A stretch of DNA of 64,000 bases from JAJOKK01 sp965370555 (GCA_965370555.1 CBDUVB010000001.1:1-64000), one strand, 5' to 3'; shown: positions 1 to 8,535, counted from the first letter of the stretch. A program made the numbers and translations. Notes: generated by a model from the sequence alone, not told the origin.

Positions 1-210
1 CCAGTCCACAAGATCGGCCAGGCTTAGCCTGGCGCACCGAAGGACACGAAGAATGAAATTCGATGAGCTCTCAAATCGGGTAATTGTCTGTGCAATGTCA
101 CCAAGCTTAAGAGCGTAATCAAGCGCTTCGTCCTCCTCCTTCGTGCTCTTCGTGTCCTTCGTGGTGAAACAGTTTTGTACCTCGGAACCTAGGATTGACT
201 TCTCCCGCAA
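1..210 (-). CDS. possible partial reading frame running off the left edge
   Basis: Reading leftwards from a TTG at 210, the frame stays open for 70 codons to the window edge. The distal part has ordinary protein composition (EALDYALKLGDIAQTITRFE and onward). The proximal part contains the low-complexity run TTKDTKSTKEED. That run is encoded by a repeat-like stretch whose core CGAAGGACACGAAG occurs in the opposite orientation near 38-51. I cannot assign a function. It may be the N-terminal end of a real gene or a gene invaded by a short repeat. The start is uncertain and no good Shine-Dalgarno is seen. Confidence 0.3.
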   Translation of the reverse strand, partial: MREKSILGSEVQNCFTTKDTKSTKEEDEALDYALKLGDIAQTITRFESSSNFILRVLRCARLSLADLVDW

Positions 211-223
211 CCTGGTGTAGGCT
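195..223 (+). promoter_or_regulatory. candidate sigma70 promoter for the 278 gene
   Basis: TTGACT (195-200) and TAGGCT (218-223) are separated by 17 nt. The -35 is near consensus and the -10 is weak. Confidence 0.4.
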
Positions 224-277
224 CAAACTCAAGGTGAAAAGGAATCAGGGGGATCAACTCTAAGGGAGGAATAGGTC

Positions 278-877
278 ATGAATGATTCGTTCTGGGGTTG
301 GTTGATTGGGGCGGCTGCGATCAGTGTGGCGCTCCTCCTCTTCCTGGGGGCACCAGCAGTTGTCGAGGGGACATCTGTGGGCGAAGGTGACGATTACACC
401 GAGTCGGTGATGCCGCTTCATCCCTTTACAGAGGTGGAACTGATCCCTGCGCCGATTGTCTATCGGCATTCTCAGCATCCGTGTGATCGTGCGCGATCCC
501 TGCCTGAGCTTGTAGGTGGCTGTCAGGGAGAGTGGTCTCTTCCGTGCACAGGTACCGTGCTGTGTGCACCGCTCTCCTATTCGTGTGGGCCTTGCTCGCT
601 CCCTGGGATCAATCGGAGCGTCTCGCCGTGTATTCCCGAGTGCGGGGTCATTCAGCTCCATGCCACAGTCGCTCAACCGGTCTGCGATCGCATAACTTTC
701 CGCTGGGAAGCGAGCAAAGGGACGTTCCTCGATCCGACGGTAAGCGATCCACTCTTCTACATCCCGGCGACGTACTATCCCATCGGTGAGGACCTGTGGA
801 TCACACTCACCATCATCGATCAAGATGGTAGCTACTACTACGATCGAGTCTGTCTGCACGTCGTCAACGTGCGCTAG
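278..877 (+). CDS. cysteine-rich exported protein of unknown function
   Basis: The 199-aa protein starts at an ATG preceded by GGGAGGA about 7 nt upstream. Residues 8-30 form a hydrophobic signal or anchor segment (LIGAAAISVALLLFLGAPAV), so the protein is probably exported. The mature part has about a dozen cysteines, clustered between residues 67 and 130, which suggests disulfides. The C-terminal third (VTFRWEAS-like, LWITLTIIDQDGSYY) looks like an Ig/PKD-type beta sandwich, a fold also met in the exported proteins at 23.3 and 59 kb. I recognise no family. It stands alone between its own candidate promoter and the promoter at 891. Confidence 0.6.
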   Translation: MNDSFWGWLIGAAAISVALLLFLGAPAVVEGTSVGEGDDYTESVMPLHPFTEVELIPAPIVYRHSQHPCDRARSLPELVGGCQGEWSLPCTGTVLCAPLSYSCGPCSLPGINRSVSPCIPECGVIQLHATVAQPVCDRITFRWEASKGTFLDPTVSDPLFYIPATYYPIGEDLWITLTIIDQDGSYYYDRVCLHVVNVR

Positions 878-890
878 CGTCTCGAAGAAC

Positions 891-919
891 TTGACAGCAT
901 CGTAACAACTGGGCATACT
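891..919 (+). promoter_or_regulatory. candidate sigma70 promoter upstream of the GNAT gene
   Basis: A perfect TTGACA (891-896) is followed after 17 nt by CATACT (914-919). It would drive the 19-codon reading frame at 996 and the acetyltransferase gene at 1252, leaving a leader of more than 300 nt. Confidence 0.5.
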
Positions 920-995
920 GGTGAATGTTGGTATGTGAACCGGTCCTCATAGATTGGATATGGCTTATGACCGTTTAGCAAGGAGGTGCGAAACT

Positions 996-1055
996 ATGAT
1001 CACTACAACTACTCGAGTGTTCCGTGGTTACGCCCCCGGACAGGTCCTTCGCTAG
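996..1055 (+). CDS. 19-aa leader-peptide-like small ORF
   Basis: ATG at 996 lies 9 nt after a very strong AAGGAGGT (980-987). The 19-residue product begins MITTTTRVFRGYAP and ends at TAG 1055. The combination of promoter, strong ribosome site and tiny frame ahead of a long untranslated leader resembles a regulatory leader peptide, but no attenuator hairpin is obvious. The rest of the 878-1251 gap holds a 14-bp direct repeat (GGACCATCTTGATG / GGACCATCGAGATG, about 1200-1227) just before the next gene, a possible regulator site. Chance remains a real alternative. Confidence 0.3.
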   Translation: MITTTTRVFRGYAPGQVLR

Positions 1056-1251
1056 GCTCCATTCACGAGACTCGCGTTTAATGGCTGTCCCTTCCGGGAA
1101 CGGCTTCTCAAACTTCAAACAGAGACCACGAATGCAATATCTCTCTATCTTCGCAGAGGAGGAAGCGTTTCACGTGTGGGGATCTGTATCAGCGATGAAT
1201 GGACCATCTTGATGGGACCATCGAGATGGGATCTGAAAAGGAGAATCAATA

Positions 1252-2274
1252 ATGTTTACCCATCTACCTAAAGGAGTAACGGCACGTCCTCTGACCTTGG
1301 ATGATGTGCAGGATGTGGCCGCGCTCCTCAATCTGTGCGACATGCAGCTTGTCGGGAAAGAGGAACACAACGTCAAGCGGTTGTTGGTCGGCTGGCAGGA
1401 GCCCGGCTTCGATCCGGCGACCGACGGCTATGTCGTCCTCGCCCCAGACGGCACGCCGGATGGTGCATTGGTCGGATACGTCTACGTGCGTGATACGAAC
1501 GAACCGCATGTCCGGATATGGAGCTGGGGACAGGTTCATCCGGCCTATCGCAAACAGGGGATCGGTACTTCCCTGCTGCACTGGGCCGAGGTTCGCGCTA
1601 GCGAGGCGATTCTCAAGGCTCCGCCCAATGCACAGGTGGCCCTGCTCGGCGAGGCCCTCGATAGCGATGTTCCCTCGAACGACCTGCTCACAAATGAAGG
1701 GTTTGCGATCGTACGCCGCGGCTGGCGTATGCTCACCACGATGGAGGGGCCGCCGCCATCGCCGATCTGGCCGGAGGGGATCCATGTCCGTACTGCCGAT
1801 CTCGATGTGGATCTTGTCGCCATCGCCGCCGCGGATCGTGAGGCATTCCGCGACCATTGGGGTTTTGTGGAGACCCCGGTCGAGGAGGAGCTCGAACAGT
1901 GGCGACACTGGGTAGAGAACGACCCGGATATCATCCCTGCGCTGTGGTTCCTGGCCATAGATGGAGACGAGATCGCAGGTATGTCGCTTTGCTACCCCAA
2001 AACGGACGACGATCCAAGGATCGGTTACGTCGGGGATCTATCCGTTCGCCGTCGCTGGCGTTGTAAAGGACTCGGCCTCGCCCTACTGCACCACTCGTTT
2101 GGCGAGTTCTACACGCGGGGGATCCACAAGGTTGCTCTGCACGCCGATTCGGAGAACCTGACCGGCGCAACGCGGTTATACGAGCGCGCGGGGATGCGCG
2201 TCGACCGCTGCTACAATGAGTATCGGAAGGTGCTACGCCCGGGGACCGACCTGTCGACGCAGTCCGTGAAATGA
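1252..2274 (+). CDS. tandem GNAT N-acetyltransferase
   Basis: This 340-aa protein has two GNAT folds in series and would transfer an acetyl group from acetyl-CoA to an unknown amine. Each half shows the acetyl-CoA loop: VHPAYRKQGIGTSLL near residues 90-105 and LSVRRRWRCKGLGLALL near residues 265-282, both with the Q/RxxGxG/A pattern. The C-terminal half ends with the usual ARLYERAGM-type motif (ATRLYERAGMRV). Tandem GNATs of this size include mycothiol synthase, but nothing here shows thiol metabolism, so I leave the substrate open. The ATG at 1252 follows AAAAGGAG at a good distance. It is a single gene with no partner downstream. Confidence 0.85.
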   Translation: MFTHLPKGVTARPLTLDDVQDVAALLNLCDMQLVGKEEHNVKRLLVGWQEPGFDPATDGYVVLAPDGTPDGALVGYVYVRDTNEPHVRIWSWGQVHPAYRKQGIGTSLLHWAEVRASEAILKAPPNAQVALLGEALDSDVPSNDLLTNEGFAIVRRGWRMLTTMEGPPPSPIWPEGIHVRTADLDVDLVAIAAADREAFRDHWGFVETPVEEELEQWRHWVENDPDIIPALWFLAIDGDEIAGMSLCYPKTDDDPRIGYVGDLSVRRRWRCKGLGLALLHHSFGEFYTRGIHKVALHADSENLTGATRLYERAGMRVDRCYNEYRKVLRPGTDLSTQSVK

Positions 2275-2374
2275 AAATATACTCACCAGGGTATGCTACA
2301 GGATTGTTCCTACGGGGTTCTTCATCCTCGATAAGGAAGGTATGCCGGGGGTAGAGAATCCGGTGGAACGTGAT

Positions 2375-2403
2375 TTGTCTTTCCTGTTTGGTTGTGCTAT
2401 AGT
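2375..2403 (+). promoter_or_regulatory. candidate sigma70 promoter for the small-protein operon
   Basis: TTGTCT (2375-2380), a 17-nt spacer and TATAGT (2398-2403) stand just ahead of a strong AAGGAGGT and the small ORF at 2426. Confidence 0.5.
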
Positions 2404-2425
2404 AGGTCCACTAAGGAGGTGCACT

Positions 2426-2515
2426 ATGTGTCTCAGCGCTTGGCTTCTGCTGTCCTTCTTCTGGGCGTTTTGGATCTTCGCTTTTGCTGGTTTCTGGTGC
2501 GGCGGCCCCTGCTAG
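2426..2515 (+). CDS. 29-aa hydrophobic Trp/Phe-rich peptide
   Basis: The ATG at 2426 follows AAGGAGGT (2413-2420) at 5 nt and a promoter ends 22 nt before it. The product is almost wholly hydrophobic: MCLSAWLLLSFFWAFW, then a second run ending in a CGGPC tail. It would span the membrane once. Start signals and composition argue for a genuine small membrane protein of unknown role, in the size class of type I toxins or small membrane regulators. It is followed 68 nt later by another small ORF and then by the secreted protein at 2763. Confidence 0.5.
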   Translation: MCLSAWLLLSFFWAFWIFAFAGFWCGGPC

Positions 2516-2583
2516 TTTGTAGCTTGCAAGTGTTCTGTAAATAAGCACCATCGACTGCGAAGGCCATCGGCCGCAGGGAAGAT

Positions 2584-2763
2584 ATGATGCGTGTAACCTT
2601 AGCACGTCGGGTGGGGGTCTATCTCAGTGTTCTTCTGCTCACGAGCCTCGGGATTCTTGCCGGGTCTCATGAGCAGATCGCTTCTAAGACCGGCCCGGGT
2701 CTTTTTGTGAGTGAGGGTATTGCCCATAGCTATCTACCAGCAGGTGTAAGGAGCTATCAGTGA
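2584..2763 (+). CDS. 59-aa small protein with N-terminal membrane or signal segment
   Basis: Tandem ATGs at 2584 and 2587 follow an AGGGAAG site. Residues 11-27 (GVYLSVLLLTSLGILAG) form a hydrophobic segment after a basic start, like a signal peptide, leaving a short tail of about 30 residues. The stop TGA (2761-2763) overlaps the ATG of the next gene as TGATG, so the two are probably translated in a coupled way. The function is unknown. Confidence 0.5.
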   Translation: MMRVTLARRVGVYLSVLLLTSLGILAGSHEQIASKTGPGLFVSEGIAHSYLPAGVRSYQ

Positions 2764-3860
2764 TGTGTATTACTACGGCAAGGAAGGGTTTTGTTGCCTA
2801 CACGTTGCTGCTTTTCCTTATAGCCACGTGCGCTTTAGGTGATCTCGCAGATCGCTTTGCCTCTGAGGCGCATCTGGACCGGGATTTGGTCGGTGTTATT
2901 ACCACCAACGTAGCCGGGACTGAGGTGAAATTCCTCCTCGTTTACATCAACGAACGCGCGTTCCAGAGTGGAATCTTAAAAAATCCGGATCTATATGAAA
3001 AGCTTCACCAATATGTAGGCAAGAACGCGCTATATGTCAATCCGATTCTCGAACAAGTAGTCACTCGGTTCGATTTTTCGCCGAATCAATTCGCTGTGGA
3101 GCAAGAGGGGAAACCCGGTTTCGTTCCGACCTCAGATGATTGGGATGAAATAACACCGGGGTTTCTAACCGGCGCTTTAAGGAAGAATTCAGACGAGACT
3201 TCCAGGGGATCAGGCAGCGAAGGGATCCTCATCATGGGCGATGATATCGATCCATCCCAGCCCTTCTGGGTGGTCTATCAGGGACAGCGGGCTCGTTTTA
3301 AGATTGCTCCGGCGCTTACTACATCGGTCCCGACTGCTGTGCCCACTCCGAGGGACGTAGTTCAAGTGTCCCCATTAGCTGTTGTCACGGAACTGGAGGA
3401 CAGCTTGCTGCAAGGCGACTTCTCCGTGGAAACGGTAGCTGGCCTCTTGGATGTCGATCAGAGTCTGGTCGGAACGGTGATCGTAACTTATCCAAAAGAA
3501 GAGTTGCGCTTTCTATTCATTCGGCTTGAGGAAGGTATCCAAAACGGGGCCTTCTCCGCAGACTTGCTTACTCGGATCGAACCTTATATCGGTTCGGGAG
3601 CACTGATGGTGTGGGTGTTCTCACCCACGGGAGCGGCATTCACAATCTGGAACCTCTATGTGACTCATGGAACAACCGACTTTTTTGTCCGTGATAATGT
3701 TGTTGATCTGACAGAAGGCTTCTGGCGGTTGAATTACATTACACAAGGCGACTTGGCCGCCGCGATCCTCCTCCTCCCGGATCGTGTAAATCCTGCAGAG
3801 ACGTTTACGATGAATTACGCGAGTGGCAGAACAGAGTTTCTGCCACCCGATGCTCCGTGA
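2763..3860 (+). CDS. exported protein with an internally duplicated domain, function unknown
   Basis: The product is about 365 aa. The ATG at 2763 overlaps the upstream stop (TGATG) and lies 9 nt after AAGGAG; a GTG at 2760 in the same frame is the alternative. Residues 10-25 are a signal peptide. The rest contains two copies of a module of about 65 residues. Compare DLVGVITTNVAGTEVKFLLV with SLVGTVIVTYPKEELRFLFI; each is followed by NER/EEG, a run ending YVGKNALYV or YIGSGALMV, and a beta-rich tail. A Pro/Thr-rich linker near residues 180-195 separates them. I recognise no family. Confidence 0.65.
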   Translation: MCITTARKGFVAYTLLLFLIATCALGDLADRFASEAHLDRDLVGVITTNVAGTEVKFLLVYINERAFQSGILKNPDLYEKLHQYVGKNALYVNPILEQVVTRFDFSPNQFAVEQEGKPGFVPTSDDWDEITPGFLTGALRKNSDETSRGSGSEGILIMGDDIDPSQPFWVVYQGQRARFKIAPALTTSVPTAVPTPRDVVQVSPLAVVTELEDSLLQGDFSVETVAGLLDVDQSLVGTVIVTYPKEELRFLFIRLEEGIQNGAFSADLLTRIEPYIGSGALMVWVFSPTGAAFTIWNLYVTHGTTDFFVRDNVVDLTEGFWRLNYITQGDLAAAILLLPDRVNPAETFTMNYASGRTEFLPPDAP

Positions 3861-3911
3861 CGTCATGCGATCGGACTGTACTGGCATCAACCCCGTTTCA
3901 CCAGTCGATTT

Positions 3912-4502
3912 ATGATGAGAGACCAGATAATCCTTGCCTCCGCCTCGCCGCGGCGGATCGAACTCCTCTCTAAACTCACCACCAAATTCATCGCGGTTCC
4001 GAGCTGTATCGATGAGGTGGCGAACGGCTCTCCAGAGGAACAGGTCATCGTTATCGCACGCGACAAGGTGCGCGAGGTGGCGCGGCATCAGGAGGGGATC
4101 ATCATCGGAGCGGATACGATCGTCGAGCTCGATGGCGAGATCATTGGGAAGCCACACGCCCGCGACGAGGCACGCGAAATGCTTATGCGGCTGAGTGGAC
4201 GGGAGCACCGTGTCCTCACCGGGCTCTTTCTCCTCTCCACCGTGACAGGGGATTCTCGCCAGGCTTGCGAGACGACGCTCGTCAGGTTTCGCTCCCTCAG
4301 CGAGCAAGAGATAGAGGCCTACCTCGATAGCGATGAGTACGCGGACAAGGCCGGGGCATACGCAATCCAAGGACGGGCATCCGTCTTTGTCGACCGCATC
4401 TGTGGGGATTTCTTCAACGTCATGGGCTTACCACTGTGCCGCCTCGTCCTCCTTCTGCGGGAGCTGGGGCTCGACTTGCTCGCAAAGCCATCCATCCCCT
4501 AA
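3912..4502 (+). CDS. maf: Maf-family nucleoside triphosphate pyrophosphatase
   Basis: The 196-aa protein matches Maf/YhdE in length and motifs. It has ILASASPRRIELL at residues 6-18 (the phosphate-binding Ser/Arg signature), IIIGADTIVELDGEIIGKP around residues 64-82, and YAIQGRASVFVDRICGDFFNVMGLP near the C-terminus. The family hydrolyses dTTP, UTP and modified nucleotides to monophosphates in the cytoplasm, acting as house-cleaning enzymes linked to septum control. Tandem ATGs at 3912 and 3915 make the start ambiguous by one residue, and there is no strong ribosome site. It is followed 46 nt later by panB. Confidence 0.93.
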   Translation: MMRDQIILASASPRRIELLSKLTTKFIAVPSCIDEVANGSPEEQVIVIARDKVREVARHQEGIIIGADTIVELDGEIIGKPHARDEAREMLMRLSGREHRVLTGLFLLSTVTGDSRQACETTLVRFRSLSEQEIEAYLDSDEYADKAGAYAIQGRASVFVDRICGDFFNVMGLPLCRLVLLLRELGLDLLAKPSIP

Positions 4503-4548
4503 AATCTTCCCATTACAGAGAAAGAAAGACCGAAAAAGGAGATACACG

Positions 4549-5409
4549 ATGGAAAAACGTAAGAAGATCACGATTCTCACCCTCCGCGAGATGAAGGCGA
4601 AAGGGGAGTTGGTCTCGTGGCTAACTGCCTATGATTACCCCACCGCGCAGTTCGCCGAAACGGCAGGGATCGAGATGATCCTCATCGGGGACTCGTTGGG
4701 GATGTGCATCTACGGGTATAAGGGGACCATACCGGTGACGATGGATCAGTGCATCGTCCATTCCGAGGCGGTCTGCCGCGCTGCACCGACCGCGTTCTTA
4801 ATCGGAGATATGCCATTCATGAGTTATCAGACGAGCGATGAGGAGGCGGTGGCAAATGCTGGCCGGTTCCTTAAGGAGGCCGGGGTCGACGCGGTCAAAC
4901 TCGAGGGCGGGAAGCGTGTGGTCAGCCGGATAAGGGCAATCCTCGACGCGGGGATCGTCGTCTGTGGCCATATCGGCCTCACCCCACAGAGTTCGGGGCA
5001 GCTCGGCGGGCACAAGGCCCAGGGGCGCACGGTCGAATCGGCACGACTCTTGATCGAGGACGCTCTGGCGATCGAGGAGGCCGGAGCGCAGCTCTTGCTC
5101 CTCGAAGCGGTCCCTCCTCAGGTAGCTGGGTTCATCACCAAGAAGCTCTCCATCCCTGTCTACAGCATCGGCGCAGGGCAGTACTGCGATGGCCAGCTCC
5201 TGATCGTCTCGGACTTGATTGGTCAGTTCCAGGCGTTCACCCCCAAGTTTGTAAAGAAGTACGCCAACGTTGCGCAGGTGGTCACCGACGCGATGATCGA
5301 GTACAAGAAGGACGTAAGGGCAGGAGCCTTCCCTGCCGACGAGCACTGCTATCACATGCTGAAGGGCGAGGGCGAGAAGTTCGAAGAGATGATCAAGGAA
5401 TACGAGTGA
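4549..5409 (+). CDS. panB: 3-methyl-2-oxobutanoate hydroxymethyltransferase
   Basis: The 286-aa enzyme transfers a hydroxymethyl group from 5,10-methylene-THF to alpha-ketoisovalerate to give ketopantoate, the first step of pantothenate synthesis. Signatures are LTAYDYPTAQFAETAGIEMI near the start, GDSLGM (metal and substrate loop), GDMPFMSY, VKLEGG, CGHIGLTPQ and the C-terminal LGQ-like GQFQAFTPKFVKKY. The frame is open further upstream, but the ATG at 4549, 7 nt after AAAGGAG, gives the family's usual N-terminus. No panC or panD lies nearby. The neighbouring gene at 5439 is 29 nt downstream and probably co-transcribed. Confidence 0.95.
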   Translation: MEKRKKITILTLREMKAKGELVSWLTAYDYPTAQFAETAGIEMILIGDSLGMCIYGYKGTIPVTMDQCIVHSEAVCRAAPTAFLIGDMPFMSYQTSDEEAVANAGRFLKEAGVDAVKLEGGKRVVSRIRAILDAGIVVCGHIGLTPQSSGQLGGHKAQGRTVESARLLIEDALAIEEAGAQLLLLEAVPPQVAGFITKKLSIPVYSIGAGQYCDGQLLIVSDLIGQFQAFTPKFVKKYANVAQVVTDAMIEYKKDVRAGAFPADEHCYHMLKGEGEKFEEMIKEYE

Positions 5410-5438
5410 TCGTTCCGCGAAAGGACAGGAGGAGATAG

Positions 5439-6704
5439 ATGAGCGAACTGCGAAGCCGCCTGAGAATAAGTGAGGATCACGTCAAGCAGATCAACGACTT
5501 TATCCTCGATCCGAACAACGAGGTGATCAATCGATTCCTCGAGGTAGTAGAACGCTACGGTGGACCGGAGGAGATCAACAGAAAGGCGGACGAGGCACGC
5601 AAGTTGGAGAACCTCCTTTCCCGGCTTGAGGAGGAGAACTCCCCCTACCTCGCCGATGTCAAATGGTTGACCGATGAGAGGGATAGGGGTGCGTTCATCT
5701 CCATCGCTGACTTCCGGAGCAAGGTCCTCGGCCCCGCTGCGGAGACGATGCGCTTCGACGATGAGAGGGCCGTGACCCTGGAGATCAGCGCTCTCCAGTT
5801 CTTCCCGTGGTTGATCGCCGAGGCGAAACAGGCGATCGAAAACGGCGAACTGATGCCCGGGCGATTCATCCGCGTGCGCAATATGGCGGAACAGGTCGCC
5901 GACAACGGGGATGTTCTGGCTGTCGCCGCGGCGATGCAGATCGTCGGAGCGAGCTACGTGGAGACCATGGATACCAAGGGAACGGATGGATCGAATATCC
6001 ATCTCGGCGGGCCGGAGACGATCACTGGCTACTTCGGTGGGATCGGGCAGCCGAACGAGCATGCCCTGGCGTGGCTCGACGAGTACCTCCACTACTACAC
6101 CACTTACGGGATTAAACAGGTGCTGAATATAAACCCGGGGACCGTCCTCCTCGGTTACTTGCTGCACAAGCTGGGGGTCGACATCGAGTTCAAAATCTCG
6201 GTCTACATGGGGAACGACAACCCGTACGCCGCGTTCTGGACCCTGATCGGGGCGAAGCTCTTCGCGCGCGAGGATGGGACGACCTCGCTCATCGGGCTCA
6301 ACTGGGCGAACTCGGTCAACAACAAGACGATCGAGGCGAGCGCCCCATTGCGCAAGGCTCTCGGGTTCGAGAACGTGGTCCGCTTCGAACACCACATCAC
6401 CGAGACCTATAAATCGATCGTGATCCAGCCGTACGACCGAACCGCGGAGCTGGTCGACCTAGCGGGCCACGTGGCGAATGTATCGGCCAAGCACGAGGGG
6501 GCTGGCCCAGAGATCGATGCAACCCGCGAGCACCCTTCCGATATCCTGGAGTACTTCCTCCCTAAGGATGAGATTGAGGCGCAAGGGATGATGCCCCTTC
6601 TCGAACGGAATTACCTGGATAAGCACGATGCGGTGAACCGCACCGCCGCTGCTCTCACCAAGCGCGGCCTGTCGTTCATCGCGGCGCGAAAGCTACATTC
6701 GTAG
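5439..6704 (+). CDS. conserved-looking 421-aa cytoplasmic enzyme, family not recognised
   Basis: This soluble protein has a helical charged N-terminal region (residues 1-85, rich in Glu/Arg) and then an alternating alpha/beta region resembling a TIM barrel. Possible active-site stretches are VETMDTKGTDGSNIHLGG (about 178-195), NINPGTVLLGYLLHKLG, VYMGNDNPYAAFWTL, GLNWANSVNNKTIEAS and RFEHHITETYKS, which together offer several Asn, His and acidic residues. It has no signal peptide. The ATG at 5439 follows AGGAGGAG. Its position 29 nt behind panB suggests co-transcription, so a role near coenzyme A or C1 metabolism is possible but unproven. Confidence 0.8.
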   Translation: MSELRSRLRISEDHVKQINDFILDPNNEVINRFLEVVERYGGPEEINRKADEARKLENLLSRLEEENSPYLADVKWLTDERDRGAFISIADFRSKVLGPAAETMRFDDERAVTLEISALQFFPWLIAEAKQAIENGELMPGRFIRVRNMAEQVADNGDVLAVAAAMQIVGASYVETMDTKGTDGSNIHLGGPETITGYFGGIGQPNEHALAWLDEYLHYYTTYGIKQVLNINPGTVLLGYLLHKLGVDIEFKISVYMGNDNPYAAFWTLIGAKLFAREDGTTSLIGLNWANSVNNKTIEASAPLRKALGFENVVRFEHHITETYKSIVIQPYDRTAELVDLAGHVANVSAKHEGAGPEIDATREHPSDILEYFLPKDEIEAQGMMPLLERNYLDKHDAVNRTAAALTKRGLSFIAARKLHS

Positions 6705-7173
6705 GAGCTTACAGTCGTAGGAATATGGGCTCCTCGCTGTTTGGAGTGGGTAGCTGGAGACAGCAGGGTACGTAACATAAAGGCTCTAGCAAAGGAAAAG
6801 CAGAATACGGAAAGGAAAAACAAGAACAACAGGGGATGTTGGAGTGCCGTTCTTAGCGATCACTACGCCCGACGTTGCGCTGTGAGATTGTGTCTCAACG
6901 TGGCAGACGAGCTACCACGCTACAGAAGAAGGCTTGCGTAGCGTCGCACCTTGTGTGCGACGTTGTGCTGTTGAAGTACAACGAACGAGCAAGAGAACAG
7001 CGTTTTATCATTTGCCATCAGGAATCCGTTACCCACTCGAAACGACGAAGAGCCGGAATATGTATTCGTGGGGTCATAATAGACGCAGCACTGTTAGGAT
7101 ATGGAGCCAAGGGGTCGGAACCGTTCGCTACCGCCTCTGGAGCCTGGCAGGAAAGCCTCACTTCCTGCACAAA
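6705..7173. other. 469-bp non-coding gap with a partial copy of the hairpin repeat
   Basis: No convincing gene lies here. Around 6897-6965 the sequence resembles the centre of the ~300-bp repeat family found at 13.1, 21.2 and 22.9 kb: an AACGT...CACGCTAC arm, then GTAGCGTCGCACCTTGTGTGCGACG, which folds as GTCGCAC-CTTGT-GTGCGAC. Outside this core the similarity fades, so it is a diverged or truncated copy. Confidence 0.5.
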
Positions 7174-8535
7174 TTACAGACCGTACTTCGACCAGAAGCT
7201 CCGCTTGCGGCCGTGGGCCTCAAGGAGGTCCTCCTTGTAATCCTCGTGGAAAGGGAGACCGCGCCAATCTTTCACTGAAGGAGAGAGCACGTCTAACTTC
7301 TTGAGGTAGCGAACCCCATGGTGGTAGTAGCGCGACTGAGCGCGATCGAGGATCGATTCGAGCAACGAGCGGTAGACCAGAGTTGCCCCAAGGAACCGCT
7401 CTCCTTCCTCCAGTGCCTTTGCCAGCGGAAGGAGAAACTGATACAGGTTGCCGTCTAGCTGATCGCGATACCGAAAGAGGTACTCCGAGGCGTCATCCAG
7501 CCGGCCCATGTCCACCAGAAAGGCCGCATCGTCGTAGGAGAGAGTCGCGCTTCCCATGATCGGTTCCACCTGCTCCTCGATCACCCGCTCCCGCTCGGAC
7601 TCTCCGAGGGCCTGCAGGAGCATATCCAGTGTACTGCGGCTACGGCAGTTGCGGAACAAGCGCCACGCCGTCTCCGCCATCCTCTCGCGGTCCCCAAGTC
7701 GCTCGTGAATCGAATAGAGGAGCTGATCCTGCGCATCGGCGCGGAATCGATCCGTGGGAGAGATCCGTTCCATCCAGAACAGAGCCATCTCGGGGTCGTC
7801 GTTTTCCAAGTACACTTCCGCAATTTCCATACACGTCGGAGAGGAGAGCTCGGGGTTCGCGGTAAGCTTCGCCTTCTCGAACAGGCCTGGGTCTCCAAGC
7901 TGGCGGGCGAGGAGTTCCACCCCGATCCACCACTTGCCCGCCTCATAGGAGTCCGGCGGTTCACCCTTTGCCCGCTCCCAGAACTCAGAGGCGAGGGCAC
8001 GCATCTCCTTTTGCGGCAAGAACCCCGAGACCTTCGCCACAAGCTCCGTCCTCACCCCGTAGTCGTCATGCTCATAGAGCCGCAAAAGGAGGTCGCAGAC
8101 AAAGCCCTTGTCCGTGCACCTGGATGCGTAGGCGACAAACAGGTTTCGTGCGTCGTAGCGGAAAACGTCGCCGATCAAACCACTCGAGTCGTCACTCCGT
8201 TCGAAGATCGCACCATCACATGCAAAAAACTCCCCCACAAGCCCCAACCCGGTCTTCGGGTCGTCCACCCCTTCATGCAGGGTAGCGAGGATCAGTTCAA
8301 GCTCGCGAGCGAAATCAGGGGCGGCACGCCAGTCGATGTACTTCCGCCGCCTCTTAAGGCCGGCTAACTTCGCCTTAAACCGCTTCTTGGCTTCTTGGGG
8401 GGTGAAGAGCAACGCCTCCACGTATTCGGTGCCTCCTTCCGTCCGCAAGGAAAGGTAGGCCAGCGCATTCGCCAGCCTTGTTGCTCCCAGTTTGCTGAGC
8501 TTCTCCCGCATCTCGTCGTTATCGGTGATATCCAT
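7174..8535 (-). CDS. DUF6880-like helical-repeat protein
   Basis: The 453-aa protein is nearly all helical. Its N-terminal part (MREKLSKLGATRLANALAYL, then a run of basic residues with KAKLAGLKRRRKYIDW) resembles the DUF6880 family. The remainder looks like TPR-type helical pairs, for example ALASEFWERAKG, EIAEVYLENDDPEMALFW and ERLGDRERMAETAWRLFRN. Such proteins act as scaffolds; no catalytic motif is visible. The ATG at 8535 was chosen over an upstream ATG because it fits the family start and lies 6 nt after a perfect TATAAT, with no ribosome site, which suggests a leaderless transcript. It lies at the edge of the accessory region. Confidence 0.65.
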   Translation of the reverse strand: MDITDNDEMREKLSKLGATRLANALAYLSLRTEGGTEYVEALLFTPQEAKKRFKAKLAGLKRRRKYIDWRAAPDFARELELILATLHEGVDDPKTGLGLVGEFFACDGAIFERSDDSSGLIGDVFRYDARNLFVAYASRCTDKGFVCDLLLRLYEHDDYGVRTELVAKVSGFLPQKEMRALASEFWERAKGEPPDSYEAGKWWIGVELLARQLGDPGLFEKAKLTANPELSSPTCMEIAEVYLENDDPEMALFWMERISPTDRFRADAQDQLLYSIHERLGDRERMAETAWRLFRNCRSRSTLDMLLQALGESERERVIEEQVEPIMGSATLSYDDAAFLVDMGRLDDASEYLFRYRDQLDGNLYQFLLPLAKALEEGERFLGATLVYRSLLESILDRAQSRYYHHGVRYLKKLDVLSPSVKDWRGLPFHEDYKEDLLEAHGRKRSFWSKYGL

